Part shown: in pieces, positions 1 to 12,098 of the stretch
Layout of the letters: each line of letters starts with the position of its first letter
How positions within the stretch are numbered: the first letter of the stretch is position 1
Notes under the pieces: generated by a model
What the model was told of the DNA's origin: nothing
Databases searched by the model: none
The model's input: only the letters and a program-made list of their open reading frames with translations
Translations under genes and position numbers: made by a program
Source of the DNA: Blastomyces gilchristii SLH14081
Taxonomy: Eukaryota > Ascomycota > Eurotiomycetes > Onygenales > Ajellomycetaceae
Assembly: GCF_000003855.2 (NCBI RefSeq)
Contig: NW_003101674.1
Coordinates: 1,044,734-1,108,733, forward strand
Length of the DNA: 64,000 nucleotides
Direction: 5' to 3'

Positions 1-1830
1 TCAGTGATATATGATGATAGAAAACTATCAGACACTGAGCTCAATTACTCAGTGCATGAAAAGAAATTGCTAGTGATTAAGCACATGCTGATGTTGTGAA
101 ATAGATATATTAACAACAGGTATACAACAACAGTGATCACAGATCATGAAAGCCTTGTCTATCTATAATCAATGACAAAACCTTTCAAACACTTAGCACA
201 TTGAATCTCAGAGTTTCAAGTGTACAATCTTCATATCAAATACTGAAAGAAATCAGACACTGTGATGCCTGATACAATCAGTCACAGACCTGATTTCATG
301 AGTGAGGGTTCTATGAACCAGGTATAAGAAATGTTCATGTTAAATGTACTGAGAGAATGCAAGAAATCAGAATGAGTGAACACTATGATCTCTCACTTGA
401 AGAATGACAAGGTGTTGAATGACAAGTGTCTTATAAAAGTAGTAGAAGAGATACTTCTGAACTTCAAGCTAGGGAAATTGAAAAATGATGTTATACTTTA
501 TCACAATCTAGAATATGCAGAAGCTTCCTATCTAGAACCTTCATTTTGACACAACTTGATAGCTCACATGCACAAGGAATTCAGTCACTTAGAAAGCTCT
601 GGACTCATGAGTGTACTTAAATCAAGAGTATACTGATCAAGCATGACTGAGAACATTCAGACATACACTCACAAGTGTCTGAATTGCCAGGTTGTGAAAG
701 AATCTAAGAAAGGGTTAGAATGTGAAAAAGTATAACATCAGATAAAGTGTATAATACAACTGTTCAAACAATGAGAGATGAACCTCATAGACATATTATC
801 ATGAATGTTAAATGAAAATCAATGAATAATCACTGCTATTAATTATACTACTGGCTGGTCAGTTGCAAAAGCAGTTTCAGAGATAATAGAGAAGATGATA
901 GTGAAGTTTCTACATAATGAGATCTATGTTAACTATGGAATACTGTGTGAGATTCTAACTAATAATAATGTGAATCTCATAAGAGAAGTAGTGAGGCATT
1001 TTGTGAGCCAGTTACAGACAAGACATTGTAGAACAACATTATATTATCTGCAGATAAATGAAAAGATGAAACACTTGAATGAAATCTTGAGCAACATGCT
1101 GATGAAATATCTAGTGAGCAAGCCTATGAGACTATGAGATGAATATCTCAGGCAGGTGCTATTGGCCACACAGATTTGACAGCATGCAGTCTTCAAGCAT
1201 TCACCATTCTACCTGTTATATGGATTGCATCCGTGCATTCTGAAGAATGCTTCAGAAAAGATGAGAGAGACAACAGTCATAAATGTGAAATCAAGATTAA
1301 AAGAGATCAGTCATGTATGTGCAAAAGCTAATAAGTTACTTCTGAATCAAGTAATTCAATCAAAAAGAATACAAGACTCACTAGTTAAGAAATCAAGTCT
1401 CAAGATGAGAATATGAGTTCTCATACACAATGAGAGTTCTGAGAAGTTTCAACCTAGATGATTTGAGTCATATAAAATACTCAAATCATATTCTCTGAGA
1501 ATGTACACATTGAAAGAATCAGAGGGACAGATCTTACACAACTTAATCAATGATTCATGACTTATAAAAGTAAAGATGCAAGATCTGAGCAGATTATAAT
1601 CATCTACAGCACTATTATCAGTGTTGAAAAAGAAGAGACTTATAATTAAAAAGTCTTATGAAGTAAGAGAAATCATAGACACTTATAAATCAGATGATCT
1701 TACTTATTCTGATCTTTTCATAATTATAAGGAAAGAATGAGAAGCAATGAAGAAATCAGATGAATATCATACTTTAATAAGTGATGAGACTGTAGCTGAT
1801 TATACAATAACACATCACAGACAGCAGGCA
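1..1830 (+). mobile_element. Ty3/Gypsy pol relic 1: RNase H to integrase, RIP-degraded, cut by window start
   Basis: Read in one frame from base 1, the sequence gives the end of a Gypsy RNase H domain (bases 1-300) with four in-frame stops, each at a codon where the family has Trp or Gln. The integrase follows. Its HHCC zinc module is visible (IAHMHKEFSHL, then CLNC near 675-690), as is the catalytic core with 'INYTTGWSVAKAV' at about 838-875. The second catalytic Asp reads Asn (LTNNNVNL) and the catalytic Glu reads Lys (NEKMKHLNEIL), both G-to-A changes. A C-terminal integrase extension (LKESEGQILHNLIND) runs to about 1600, and readable pol continues to about 1800. The element is certainly inactive. 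Family assignment rests on domain order and motifs; the 5' half lies outside the window. Confidence 0.85.
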
Positions 1831-2392
1831 TAACATGGCAAAGAGTAGTCTCAGAGCAGCAGACTTGCACATGAGTCAGATTACAGAAGAAAAAGGAATT
1901 CAGAGTTAGATTTGACTGTTTACATCAGTTCAATTGTGAAGATTATAGAGGATGAACTATCTGAAACATCTGTGAATATGTGAGACTAAGTCATCTTGAT
2001 CTCTGAGAATGCTCAGAGGTCAGATGAGATTAGTTTTAATAAACTGTTTACTGTAGTGATCTGAGTGAGTGAAGAGAGACAGTATAATGCATGAGACAGA
2101 ATCACAAAAAGTTGAAAGCTGCTGAACCTAGTCACTGAATGCTGTACTATATAGAGATTATGTAAGAGTAGTGACTAGCAGATAGAGAAAAAGTGTAAGA
2201 AAAGAGATGATGAATTAGTCACTAACTGTAAGAGTCAGCTGTAAAAGACAAATATTATTATATATATCTCATTCATTTTCATACATTACATGTTTAATCT
2301 ATTTCCAACATCACATCATCTGAAAAATGTCAAAAATAAAGGAAATCTCAAAACTCAAGATCTGTAAGGAATTTGAGAGCTGTAAGCTGCTC

Positions 2393-3960
2393 TTATAACA
2401 ATACTATACATATCTCTGATTCCTCTATTACTCTGTATACAACATTAATGTCATTTATTGCAAGATTGACTGGAATGCTAATATAGAAATGTGCATGTAT
2501 ACATGTAGAGAAATTGAAGAAGAGTGCAGAACTTACAGAATCAGAAGTCAAGAGAGAAAGAACAGAGACAGAAGAAATGAAAGAGAGAGATGCAGAATCA
2601 GATAAATAGCAGAAGCCACTCAGAGCTGAATGCTTATAACCTGATATATGCACAACCTTCTTCACAGAGAAGGAAGAGAAAGTGATGAGAGAAGCTTGAG
2701 AGTGAGAGAGAATAGTCTCAGCAGCATTGTCATCTTTAATGAGAATGATCTCTGACACTGAAGTAACTAAGAATCATTGTTAGTGTATGAAAATTGCAAA
2801 AGCAGAGATAATAATTATTGAACAAACACTTACTAGTCTTAGAATTGTATGCATAATTACAACACACACAAGGCTTCTCAGAAAGAGAGAGAGAGACATG
2901 AGAGAATACAGGAAGCAGAATGCAGTATGTGAACAGCTCATTTTCATAATGACATCTCAGACAAGGCATATGAGCCTCATATCTGCAGATGTAAAAGAGA
3001 ACAACATCTGTATTCTTATTTCTGAAAACATGAATATTCTTCACCTGCATCATGAAGTTGAATAATAAATATCAGAGAATAGACTGATATGAGTTAATTA
3101 TGCTGAAGATATTCATCAGAGTGAATGTATCTGTAATATTGAATTTAATGATTATGAAAAGTTTCTTAATATCTGTGAATGCTATGACTTTGTGCATAAT
3201 AAAACTCATAACAATTTCTCCTAAGAATAGGAAAATCAGTGTCAGAAAGAAAAGATAAAAAGAAAAAGACTTATAATCTTAACACTGTTGAGAGAGAGAG
3301 TGATTCTCTGAAATGAATGAATGATTACTTCATTATGAATATTTAAAATAAACATAATAATTAGCATCTGTGACTGAGCTTCAGATAGTCATGTTATACA
3401 CAGTCTTTATATAATAAATCATTCTGAGAGTCAGTAAGAAGAGTGAGAGCATACACACTAAGAGATGTGATTCATTAAGCCTATGCAACATCTTCTTAAA
3501 ATGAGGAGAGCTGGTAATGAAGACAGAGGCAGTAAAACCAGAGATTGTGAGAACAGGGGTAGCAGGAGCGGGAGAATCAGACACAGAGACAGGTGTAGAA
3601 GATTGAGAGAAAGCAGCAGAGAAAGGAACAGAGAGAACAGAGAGGAATACAGAAGACTCAGTCACATATAACACAGACAATTTCTTCATTATCACATTCT
3701 TCAAGTTCTTAATTAATGATTCAACATTAAATTCACTATCATCAGTAAATGTGAATCTGTCAACACATGAAGATTCTATGTGAATAAAAACAAACATATC
3801 AGCATCTGTGTTTATGCAAAATTGTGTCAGAAAATACAATCAGAAACTCACTGAGAAGAGAAATAGTCAAGAGCATATAAGAAGGTGAAGAGAGTGTATG
3901 AGAAGATGAAGAAGATATATCATCATTCATGATAATATATCATTCTGATAATTATTAGAA
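2393..3960 (-). pseudogene. Antisense ORF relic downstream of Gypsy relic 1, with Cys-pair motifs
   Basis: On the minus strand, several open stretches read as protein-like sequence: a possible start with a Ser-rich stretch (MNDDISSSSSHTLSSPS, near 3930), then a segment with FTDDSEFNVESLIKNL, then a Ser/Pro/Thr-rich linker, then a segment with two Cys pairs (PCLRC and PCVCC near 2850-2990). Base composition around 3480-3670 is less AT-rich than its surroundings. I cannot name a family with certainty; the paired CxxC pattern loosely recalls small fungal Cys-rich domains found near transposons. It could be an extra antisense gene of the element, a captured host gene, or chance openness in RIP DNA. 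Confidence 0.3.
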
Positions 3961-4391
3961 GATAAATAAGTTCTGATCATATTTTACAACATATTACACT
4001 TACTGCTAACAAACTGCCTGGTATAAGCACTACAATGACACTTGTTATGAGAACAGAGGGTCATTGTCAGAAATGTGTATAATGTAATAGATGAACAGAT
4101 AGAAAGAGTTGAACAGAAGAAGAGATAGAAATCTTGAATAATGATGATATTCAATGATGATGAAATGAAGAAGATGATTGAAGAATGAGAAAAGTTAGTG
4201 AATGAGTGATATAATATAGTGAAAGTTTCTTTGTGAGAGTGTACACAGAATGCTAGCTGAATCAGAGATAGATCACATAATCATGAAACACTAGTAGCAA
4301 GCTAATCTGCATGAAGCTAGGGTGTATGACATGGTCATGTGAGTGTGACTGAATCTGGTGAGGAAGGATGTGATTCAGAAGAATGTATGAC

Positions 4392-4553
4392 TGTTAAATA
4401 ATAACACAGCCGCTTCTGAACTACTAGTGTATGTGTACAAGTGTAAAGGAGTCATAGCGGCTGCTAATTATAATTAGTGTACAATATTACAATATATAAG
4501 AAGCCGGCGTACGCCTGTAATTATACGCTGGCTTAAGCAACCTTTGAATCACA
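4392..4553. repeat. Possible LTR remnant with two inverted-repeat pairs
   Basis: This patch is less AT-rich than its flanks, begins with TG and ends with CA, and contains a TATA-like box (TATATAAG, 4493-4500). It holds two inverted-repeat pairs. CAGCCGCT (4407-4414) pairs exactly with AGCGGCTG (4456-4463). AAGCCGGCGTA (4501-4511) pairs with TACGCTGGCTT (4524-4534) with one mismatch. No second copy occurs in the window, so the LTR reading is inference; a small non-autonomous element is an alternative. Confidence 0.35.
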
Positions 4554-7500
4554 AATTAACAAGATAATCAATTAATTATCTGAAGTAAAGATGTTTTCAA
4601 AGATTGATATACAGAATGTCTATCATAGAATCAGAGTTAATAAAGACAATGTTTGAAAAACAGCTTTTTATATTAAGTACAGCAATTTTGAATATCTTGT
4701 TTTATCTTTTGATCTTTGTAATACTTCAGCTATCTTTCAGACTTATATAAATGAGACACTGTGAGACCTTGTCAATGTCTCCTGCATAGTATACTTAGAC
4801 AACATTCTAATCTTCTCAAAAACAGAGAAAGAATATAATACTGATATTTAAGAAGTGTTGAGTTGCTTAAGATAGTATTAACTTTATACAAACACTGAAA
4901 AATACTTGTTCTACATGCAGGAGATTGATTTCTTAGATTATATTATTGAGATGAATGATATTTCAATAAACAGAAGCTGAGTCTTTATTATTGAGAACTA
5001 ATCAGTGCTGTAGATATACTGTGAAATGCAGGTATTTCTAGAATTTATGAATTTCTACAGATAATTTATCTATATATATTCACAGATTACTGCCTCTCTT
5101 ACAGATCTGTTAAAGAGAAGTGTGAAAGACAGAAAAATAAGATTATTTATTCTCACTCAAGATACTGTGCAGATGTTTATAAAATTGAAACAAGCTTTTA
5201 CAGATACTACAATACTGAATTACTTCAATCTCAATTTACTCAGTCAGTATGAGACTGATGCATCTGAGAATGAGATCTATGAAATCTTTTCATAGTTAAC
5301 ACTGAAGATCTTTCAATATTGAAAGAAATAGAGAATAATTATCTCTGAAGAAACAGATAATGAATTATCTATAAGAGAAGACTTTTTCACAGAGTCTATA
5401 AGATATTATAAATGAAGATCAGTGATCTTCTTCTTCAAGAAGTTATCACTTATACAGAGAAGATATGATACTCATAATCAGAAGATATTAGTAATTATTA
5501 AATTCTTTAAGATCTGATGATATTATTTTCAGAGTAGTAAGTACTCAGTGCAAGTTCTCACTGATTATATAAATCTGCATTACTTCTTAATAACAAAGAG
5601 CTTGACAGAACATCAAGTCAGATAAGTAGAGCTGCTTTTAAAGTATGATTTCTATATCTGATACTATTCAGATCAGCTTAACTCTGCTGATATACTATTT
5701 AAACAGTCTGATTATAATATTATTAATACAGAGAAGAATTCTATAAGAGAATCTCTGTCATTACTGCAGAAGAAGCTGACTACAGAGAGTTGAGATTCTC
5801 TGAAGCTTGAAAACAGCACTGAAAAGACAGCTGCATAACTCAGTATAGAAGATGAAAGAAAACTCAGATCTCTGTAAAGAACTGACACTGAAGATTATAA
5901 GCTTCTTATATTATATCTTATAATTATTGAATTGATAAAGAATAAAACAGTCTATAATCTTTCAATCTGATTACTTTTAGAATTTATTAATAAATTATAG
6001 AAGAGAGATATCTCTACTGCAGCTTAAATTTAGAAGTTAAAGAAGAAAGAATTCAGTTTAAACTTAAAAGAGACAGACTCTGAGTAAGACAGTGCTGCTA
6101 AGAAATCAAGTCACTGATAACTAGAAGAATATGAACTTCTACTATAGAATGATTCAGTCTTCATTTCTTATAGTAAAGCAGTGTATCAGAAGTTATTAAG
6201 AATTTATCATAATAATTCTTATATAAGACACTTCAGATTAGAGAAGATTGAGAAGCTTCTAAAATAAAAATATATTTAAGACAAGCTCTGAGCAGATATT
6301 AAAGAGTATATTAAGACTTATAATATCTATCAAAGAATAAAGATTTTATAGTATAAGTAATATAGTAAGTTAATATCACTATCTATTTTAAAGAGCTTAT
6401 AACAGAATCTATTAATAAATTTCATAGTTAATCTACTGAAGTCAATAAGAGTTAAAGAATATAACTTAATTTTGATTATTATTGACTGTTTTACAAAGAT
6501 AATCAGATATATTTCTACTTATACAAAGATTAAAGCCTCTGAATTAACTGATCTATTTTTAGATATTATTATTCATAATTATGATGCTTTAAAATTATTA
6601 ATAATAGATTAAGAATTTCTCTTTATCAGTAAATACTAATCAGTTTTTTACTATTATCTTATAATAAGATATCTTCTCAGTATTATATTTCATCTACAGA
6701 CAGATAATCAGACTGAATACTAGAATCAGACACTAGAACAGCATCTTTAAGCATTCTATTTATATTATCAGAATAATTGACTCAAACATCTTCTAATCAC
6801 TGAATTTATATATAACAATATAAAGAATATAATTTTAAAGATATTTTCTTTCTATACTTATTATAAATATAATTCTTCATTACTCAGTGATATCACAGAT
6901 AACATTTTAAAGAGAGAAATAAATAGTTAGAATATTGAACAGATACAGAGAATAAAGTATCTCTCAGTATTAGAAGTAAAAGCAAGATTGAAACTTTTAA
7001 ATAAAATTTATAAGAAAGCAGTGAAAAGTATTCATCATACTTAGAAATAGTAGATGAAATACTATAATTAAAAACATCTTTCAATGAAGTTCTTAATAGA
7101 GAATTAAGTGTTACTTTTAACAAAGAATATTAAGATAATAAGACTGTATAAGAAGCTCAGTAAGTGATAACTAGAATCTTTCTCAGTAATAAGAGTGATA
7201 AGTAAGTAGATATATAAGTTGAAATTACTCATAGAATTGAAATCAATTTATTCTATTTTTCATATTTTCTATTTAAAGCTCTATAAGTAATACTCTGAGA
7301 TAGAGCTGTCTTAGTTAAGTAATATTAAAATTAAGAGTGATACTGAATATCTTATAAAGAAAATATTGAATAAGTAAATATATTACAGTAAGCTTTAATA
7401 TCTTATTAAATAAAAAGATTATTTATTATCAGAGAATTCATAAGAACTGCTTGAGTATTTGAAAAATACTGAGAAAGAGATTGTAAGCTATAAGATAGCT

Positions 7501-8029
7501 AGTAGAGATTACTCTGTTATATATCAGAAATGTTAAGTAAGAAATACTGCTTAAGACTTCTTATTTTTCTCAAAGAATTTTTTAGAGATAATTTTATAAT
7601 AATAAGCTGATATCTTATAGACTCTGTAACACTCTTCTTCTATTTTCTCTTAAAGAATTTTTTAGAAGTTTAATAAGACTATATAAGTGTAAAATTCCTG
7701 AAGTAGTTAGAGAAAAGAAATATTGAAAATCAATAAAAAGATTAATATTATTAACTTATGAGCTGCTGCTATTCTAATAGAGCTATAATCTGTTAAAAAA
7801 GTAAAAAGAGAGATTAGAGTCTACTTATCAATAATTACATTCTTATTAAACTTATTCTTCACTGTTAAAGTCTCTGATATTGATATCTTTATTTATTAAG
7901 AAGTTAGCACTGTAGTACTGCAGAGAAGCATGCTGTAGAAGAGTATAAGAGATACTGAAAGTATTAACTTATTAACTTATAAAGTATCTCAGTCATCTGT
8001 TTTAACTGAAGTAAGATTCTCTTTAATCA

Positions 8030-8837
8030 GTAATTGATCTCTGCAGTACTTTTAACAGCAGCACTGACTGACTTCTTCTTAAGATCAGTCATTCTGAGAT
8101 GTTTTTTCATCTCAGAGATTCACACTTTCATCTTCTTTTACAGATGAGTAAGAGAGATCTCTTCAGTCTTGATAGAATCTATTAATACTTGAAGCTTCAA
8201 GACTCTCACTCTATACTGCTTAAGTATCTAGACTTCTTATCAGAGCTGATATGATATCTTTCTATAAGATAATACTTACAGAGAGATAGAAGTTATTGTT
8301 ACAAGTACAATAAAAATAATAAGAGTAAGAGAAGAAGTAGATATATAAAATCTCTCTCTTCTTCAGCTGCTTAGCATAGTGTAGATAAGTAGTAATACTG
8401 ATCAGAGACTGTACTAGAGCCTTCTCACAGAGAGAAGATAAAGAAACTGTGAGACTCTATAGACTCAACTCAGCAGTATTCTGAGCAGGGCTCAGATATG
8501 CCATGAGAGAAGAACTACAGATTAAGCTTCTCAGAGTCACTGTCTCTGAAATCAAGCTCTTTCTGAGATTCTCTCTGAATGATCACATGAAGTCATACAT
8601 CACTGTGTTAATTGAGAGAGGGGACAGCATTGCAACAGCGGTGAAGAGGCCAGGAGATGAACTGAATGCAGACAAATCAGCTGGCAGAAGAGATGACATC
8701 TCACTGCAAGGTATAGCTACTATTATCACAGCTGCAAGAGATGCAGAAGAAGAAGAAGATGTGATAATAAGAATAATACTCTTATAACTCATTGACACTG
8801 CTGTCTCTGCCTTCAACCTGGCTTTCTTGATAATCAT
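8030..8837 (-). pseudogene. Antisense coiled-coil-like ORF relic in copy A (between pol and 3' LTR)
   Basis: The minus strand between integrase and the 3' LTR reads as Ser-rich sequence (SSSSSASLAAV, SCSEMSSLL-like) and, near 8040-8240, as charged helical sequence (ILKQYRVRV, LIDSIKTEE, KKHLRMTDLKKKS). Copy B has the matching reading at 17490-18341 with the same words. Stops in this frame sit where CGA or CAG could have become TGA or TAG. The patch is also less AT-rich (about 8610-8720). I do not recognise a family. Confidence 0.35.
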
Positions 8838-9333
8838 GAAGACTGTAGCTGCATCACAAAGATGTTTATTTACTAGAAAATATCAGAATAAGTTCTTTAT
8901 TATTCTTTAAGAATAATACTCTCATACACTCACTGTTACAATTGAGAAGAGAGAAAAGAAAAATGTTTTATAGAAGAGAGAATCTTTTCAAAAAATTCTA
9001 TTATTATTATTAACTTTATTTCTAAAATATATTACTTTTACAGAGAATTTTATATATAAGATGAAATATAATGAGAGATCTATAAGTCACTTATTAACTA
9101 TATTTTTTATATTTCAAATTGATATATAAGAAACTCACTTATTATATATTTGATTTGAATGAAGATGAGTAAAGAAAGATCTACACAGTTAGTAGAAAAA
9201 CTTATCTATTTCTTTGTATCATACATAGTATATATACTGTCAATCAGTTGATAATTATTATTATATAATAAAGATAATTTCTAATTCAGTAATCTTAAGA
9301 GTATAGAGACTATACTCTTAAAGAGAAGAATAT

Positions 9334-9878
9334 TATTATACTTTCAACTGTGCTAAGACTCTGTTATAGTTTCACACAGCTTATTACTTTTATATAGATA
9401 ATTTCATTCATTCTGCAGACTGTCTGAATCAGTTTTCAATCACTCTATAACATTATTCAGATATATCATAGAAAGATCTAATTAATAAATATGAGAATCT
9501 TACTTCTATATAAGATCAGCAGATTACTCTTTCTTAATAATAAGATACTGCTGAGATATCACTTCAGCTATTCTTACTTATGAAATAAGAGAAGAGTATT
9601 CACTCATTATCTATATAAAATAGCTAGATACTGACTTCTTATTAAAGAAGTCAGTGATTCATTTTTTCTTCAACTGAAATATATATAAGAGTTACTGAGT
9701 GTCTCATATAATCTTCTTAGTATACTAAGTATCATATCTGTGATATTCTTGCAATAACTCTGTAGTCTATGAGCTTGCTATTTAAGTAAGATAGTCAAGC
9801 TCACTTATACAGCTTCTTAAACAACTACTTCTACATGATGCTGCTGACTAGCTATCACTTCAGTTTCATCACATTACA
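9334..9878 (+). repeat. 3' LTR of copy A
   Basis: This aligns with both copy B LTRs along its length. It is 545 bp against 532, with about 13 extra bases near 9405-9417. It ends in ...CACATTACA, like the copy B LTRs. A purine-rich tract (AAAGAGAAGAA) lies directly upstream, as expected for plus-strand priming. Confidence 0.85.
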
Positions 9879-11561
9879 CTTCTTCACAGAGTACATTATT
9901 ACATTATTCAGATATATTATTATAAAGACATTCAGATATATATAAAGTATTTTATTAATGAAAGACTGAAATACTGTGAGAATATTAGTCAGATTAAAAG
10001 ATATCATTAAATATTCAAATAATCTCAGTACAGTTCTAAAGATAGTCTTTTATTCATTCTCAGACTGTATTCACAGCTGTGTATATATATTAATTATATT
10101 CAGTTATATAAATATAATAGCTCTTATAAGATGATTGATTACATTTTCAATCAGAGATAGAGAATAGTGACTCTTTATTATTTTAAAGTTCAGATTATAG
10201 TAGTTTATATATAATCTGAGATCTTTATTCTTCTTCTTTATAAATATCACAGAGACTCTTATAAAGATCTGTAAAGATTGAATAAAGTTATTCTTCAGAT
10301 TCTTCTTTACATAGATCTGTAAGACCTCTGTCTTATAATAAAAGAGCTTATAAATTGATTCTCAGAAGAGTTTCTATTCTTCTATTAAATCTATTATTAG
10401 ATTCTTTTTATAGTAAGAAGAAAGCTCAGTTATCTTTACTGAGCTGAATATCTCTGTAAGATCTTGATATTTCTCTGATATCTGAAGCTTAGTTTTCATA
10501 ACTGCAAAGTTCTCAGATATTTATAAAGTTATTATATAAATGAGCTTGTCTTCTTTAATTAACTCTACAGCATTAACTGATTCTATCTTTATAAGTGAGT
10601 TTATTAACACTGATTGAAAGTATAAACCTGACTTATGAACAGCTATGTATGAATTGTGTTATTAAAGTTATACAAGTCTTAAGTACATGTTATCTGTGAT
10701 ATCTGTAATAATTACAGTTTCTGTAAATCTTCTTCAGATTCTGAAGAGATCTTGTAATTTAAAGATAACTTTTATAAGTCTCTCAGCTCTCAGATCTGAG
10801 TTCTCATACTCTGCTTATTATAAGAGCAGATTCTTAATTTTCATTATTCAGCTTATTTACTCTGTGAGCTTTAAAGATACTACAGTGATCTGAGATTCTG
10901 AGTTTATTAATACTTTTCATACTTGTAAGACAGCAGTACTATAGTGTGATCTCTTCTTATAAACAAGTATTTTCATTAAAAGAGTAACAGATTCAGATGT
11001 CAGCTTTAAGACTCTTAAGAAGACTGTTACTGACTCTGTCTATAACTTCTCAAATTTCTATTTTAATTTATTCAGATAGTTTATGTGAAGATATTCTGAT
11101 TTAGAACAGATAAAGCAGAGTTTCTTTTTCTTAATCTCTCTATTATACACTCTATTTATAGAAGCTTATGAAGCTCTCTCTTTCTACTCAGCAGTCAGAT
11201 ACAAATCTCTCTATATCTTATTATCTTTTTCTAATAAATCTATTCTCTATTATTCTAGCTCTTGCAGAACTGATCAGTAATTCACTCTTTATAAGTCTGT
11301 GACTCTTACAGTGATCTATAAGTAATGAATAAGAGTTATTAGTTTCTTCAGAGTTAAGAACTTAGAGTCTTACTTAATAAGCTTATTTTACATATTTTTA
11401 TTCAGTCTCTTTATAAATATTATTATTCAGATCTTATTTCAGAGCTCTGTTTTCACAGATCTTAATTTATATCATAATTTTATAAAGTACTATGAGTAGT
11501 CTTCATCAGATTTCTCATCTCTTTTTCTAATATTAATAATTATAGCTTAGATATTCTCTAT
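9879..11561 (-). mobile_element. Minus-strand Ty3/Gypsy relic of a third family (gag knuckle to RT)
   Basis: Read on the minus strand, bases 10,500 down to 9,900 give a reverse transcriptase: EKYQDLTEIFS, then LRLYINYYNLN, then SHYSLSLIENVINHLIRA, then a ...FEYLMISFNLTN... block. Its spacing is that of Gypsy RT, but the protein differs clearly from copies A and B. Upstream on the same strand, 11076-11117 encodes a gag zinc knuckle in which the His and last Cys read Tyr (CFICSKSEYLHINY); both are single C-to-T consequences on one strand. The element is cut on the left by the end of copy A and on the right by insertion of copy B at 11567. Confidence 0.75.
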
Positions 11562-11566
11562 TCAGC
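11562..11566. repeat. Target-site duplication (left), TCAGC
   Basis: The five bases TCAGC directly precede the TGTCACG start of the 5' LTR and recur directly after the 3' LTR at 19356-19360. A 5-bp duplication is typical of Ty3/Gypsy integration and fixes both element ends. Confidence 0.9.
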
Positions 11567-12098
11567 TGTCACGCTCCCGGCCGCGTCAAGGCCTCATTGC
11601 GGTTTCACACAGCTCATTGCTTTCATGTGAATAATTTCATCCTGTCTGAATCAGTTTTCAACTGCTCTATGACATTATTCAGATATATCATAGAAAGATC
11701 TGATTAATAAATATGAGAACTCTGCTTCTATATAAGGTCAGCAGATTACTTTTTCTTAATAGTAAGATACTGCTAAGGTATCACTTCAGCTATTCTCACT
11801 CATAAAATAAGAGAAGATATTCACTCATTGTCTATATAGAATAGCTAGATGCTGACTCTTTATAAAAGAAGTCAGTGATTCATTTTTCTTCTACTGAAAT
11901 ATATATAAGAGTTACTGTGTATCTCATATAATCTTCTTAGTATACTAAGTATCATATCTGTAATATTCTCACAATAATCCTGTAGTCTACAAGCTCACTA
12001 TTCAAGCAAGATAGTTAAGCTCACTTATACAGCTTCTTAAATAACTATCTCTACATATTGCTGCTGACTAGTCATCACTTCAGTTCTATTATATTACA
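11567..12098 (+). repeat. 5' LTR of copy B
   Basis: It is 532 bp, starts TGTCACGCTCCCGGCC and ends ATTACA. The first 60 bases keep a GC-rich, CpG-containing sequence that is fully RIP-converted in the 3' LTR. Downstream bases 12099-12130 should hold the primer-binding site, but I could not match a tRNA. Confidence 0.92.

Larger units (their letters stand above)
4555..9878 (+). mobile_element. Ty3/Gypsy element, copy A: 5'-truncated, RIP-degraded
   Basis: From about 4555 the sequence runs colinear with copy B (14049-19355), with similar length (5,324 against 5,307 bp). It starts inside reverse transcriptase (KMFSKIDIQNVYHRIRVNKD) and lacks gag, protease and the 5' LTR. The RT box reads YLDN at 4792-4803 instead of YLDD. 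RNase H follows, then integrase, and the element ends with an LTR at 9334-9878. Stops lie almost only at Trp, Gln or Arg codons, as RIP predicts. Loss of the 5' part by deletion or by a later insertion is likely, because LTR elements are not normally 5'-truncated on integration. Confidence 0.85.

Noticed and set aside
8503..8787. Plus-strand 94-codon frame in the tail of copy A (and 73 codons at 18088-18309 in copy B)
   Set aside because: It lies in the patch where the antisense reading is also open; no domain or start context supports the sense frame more, so it is not called as a gene.
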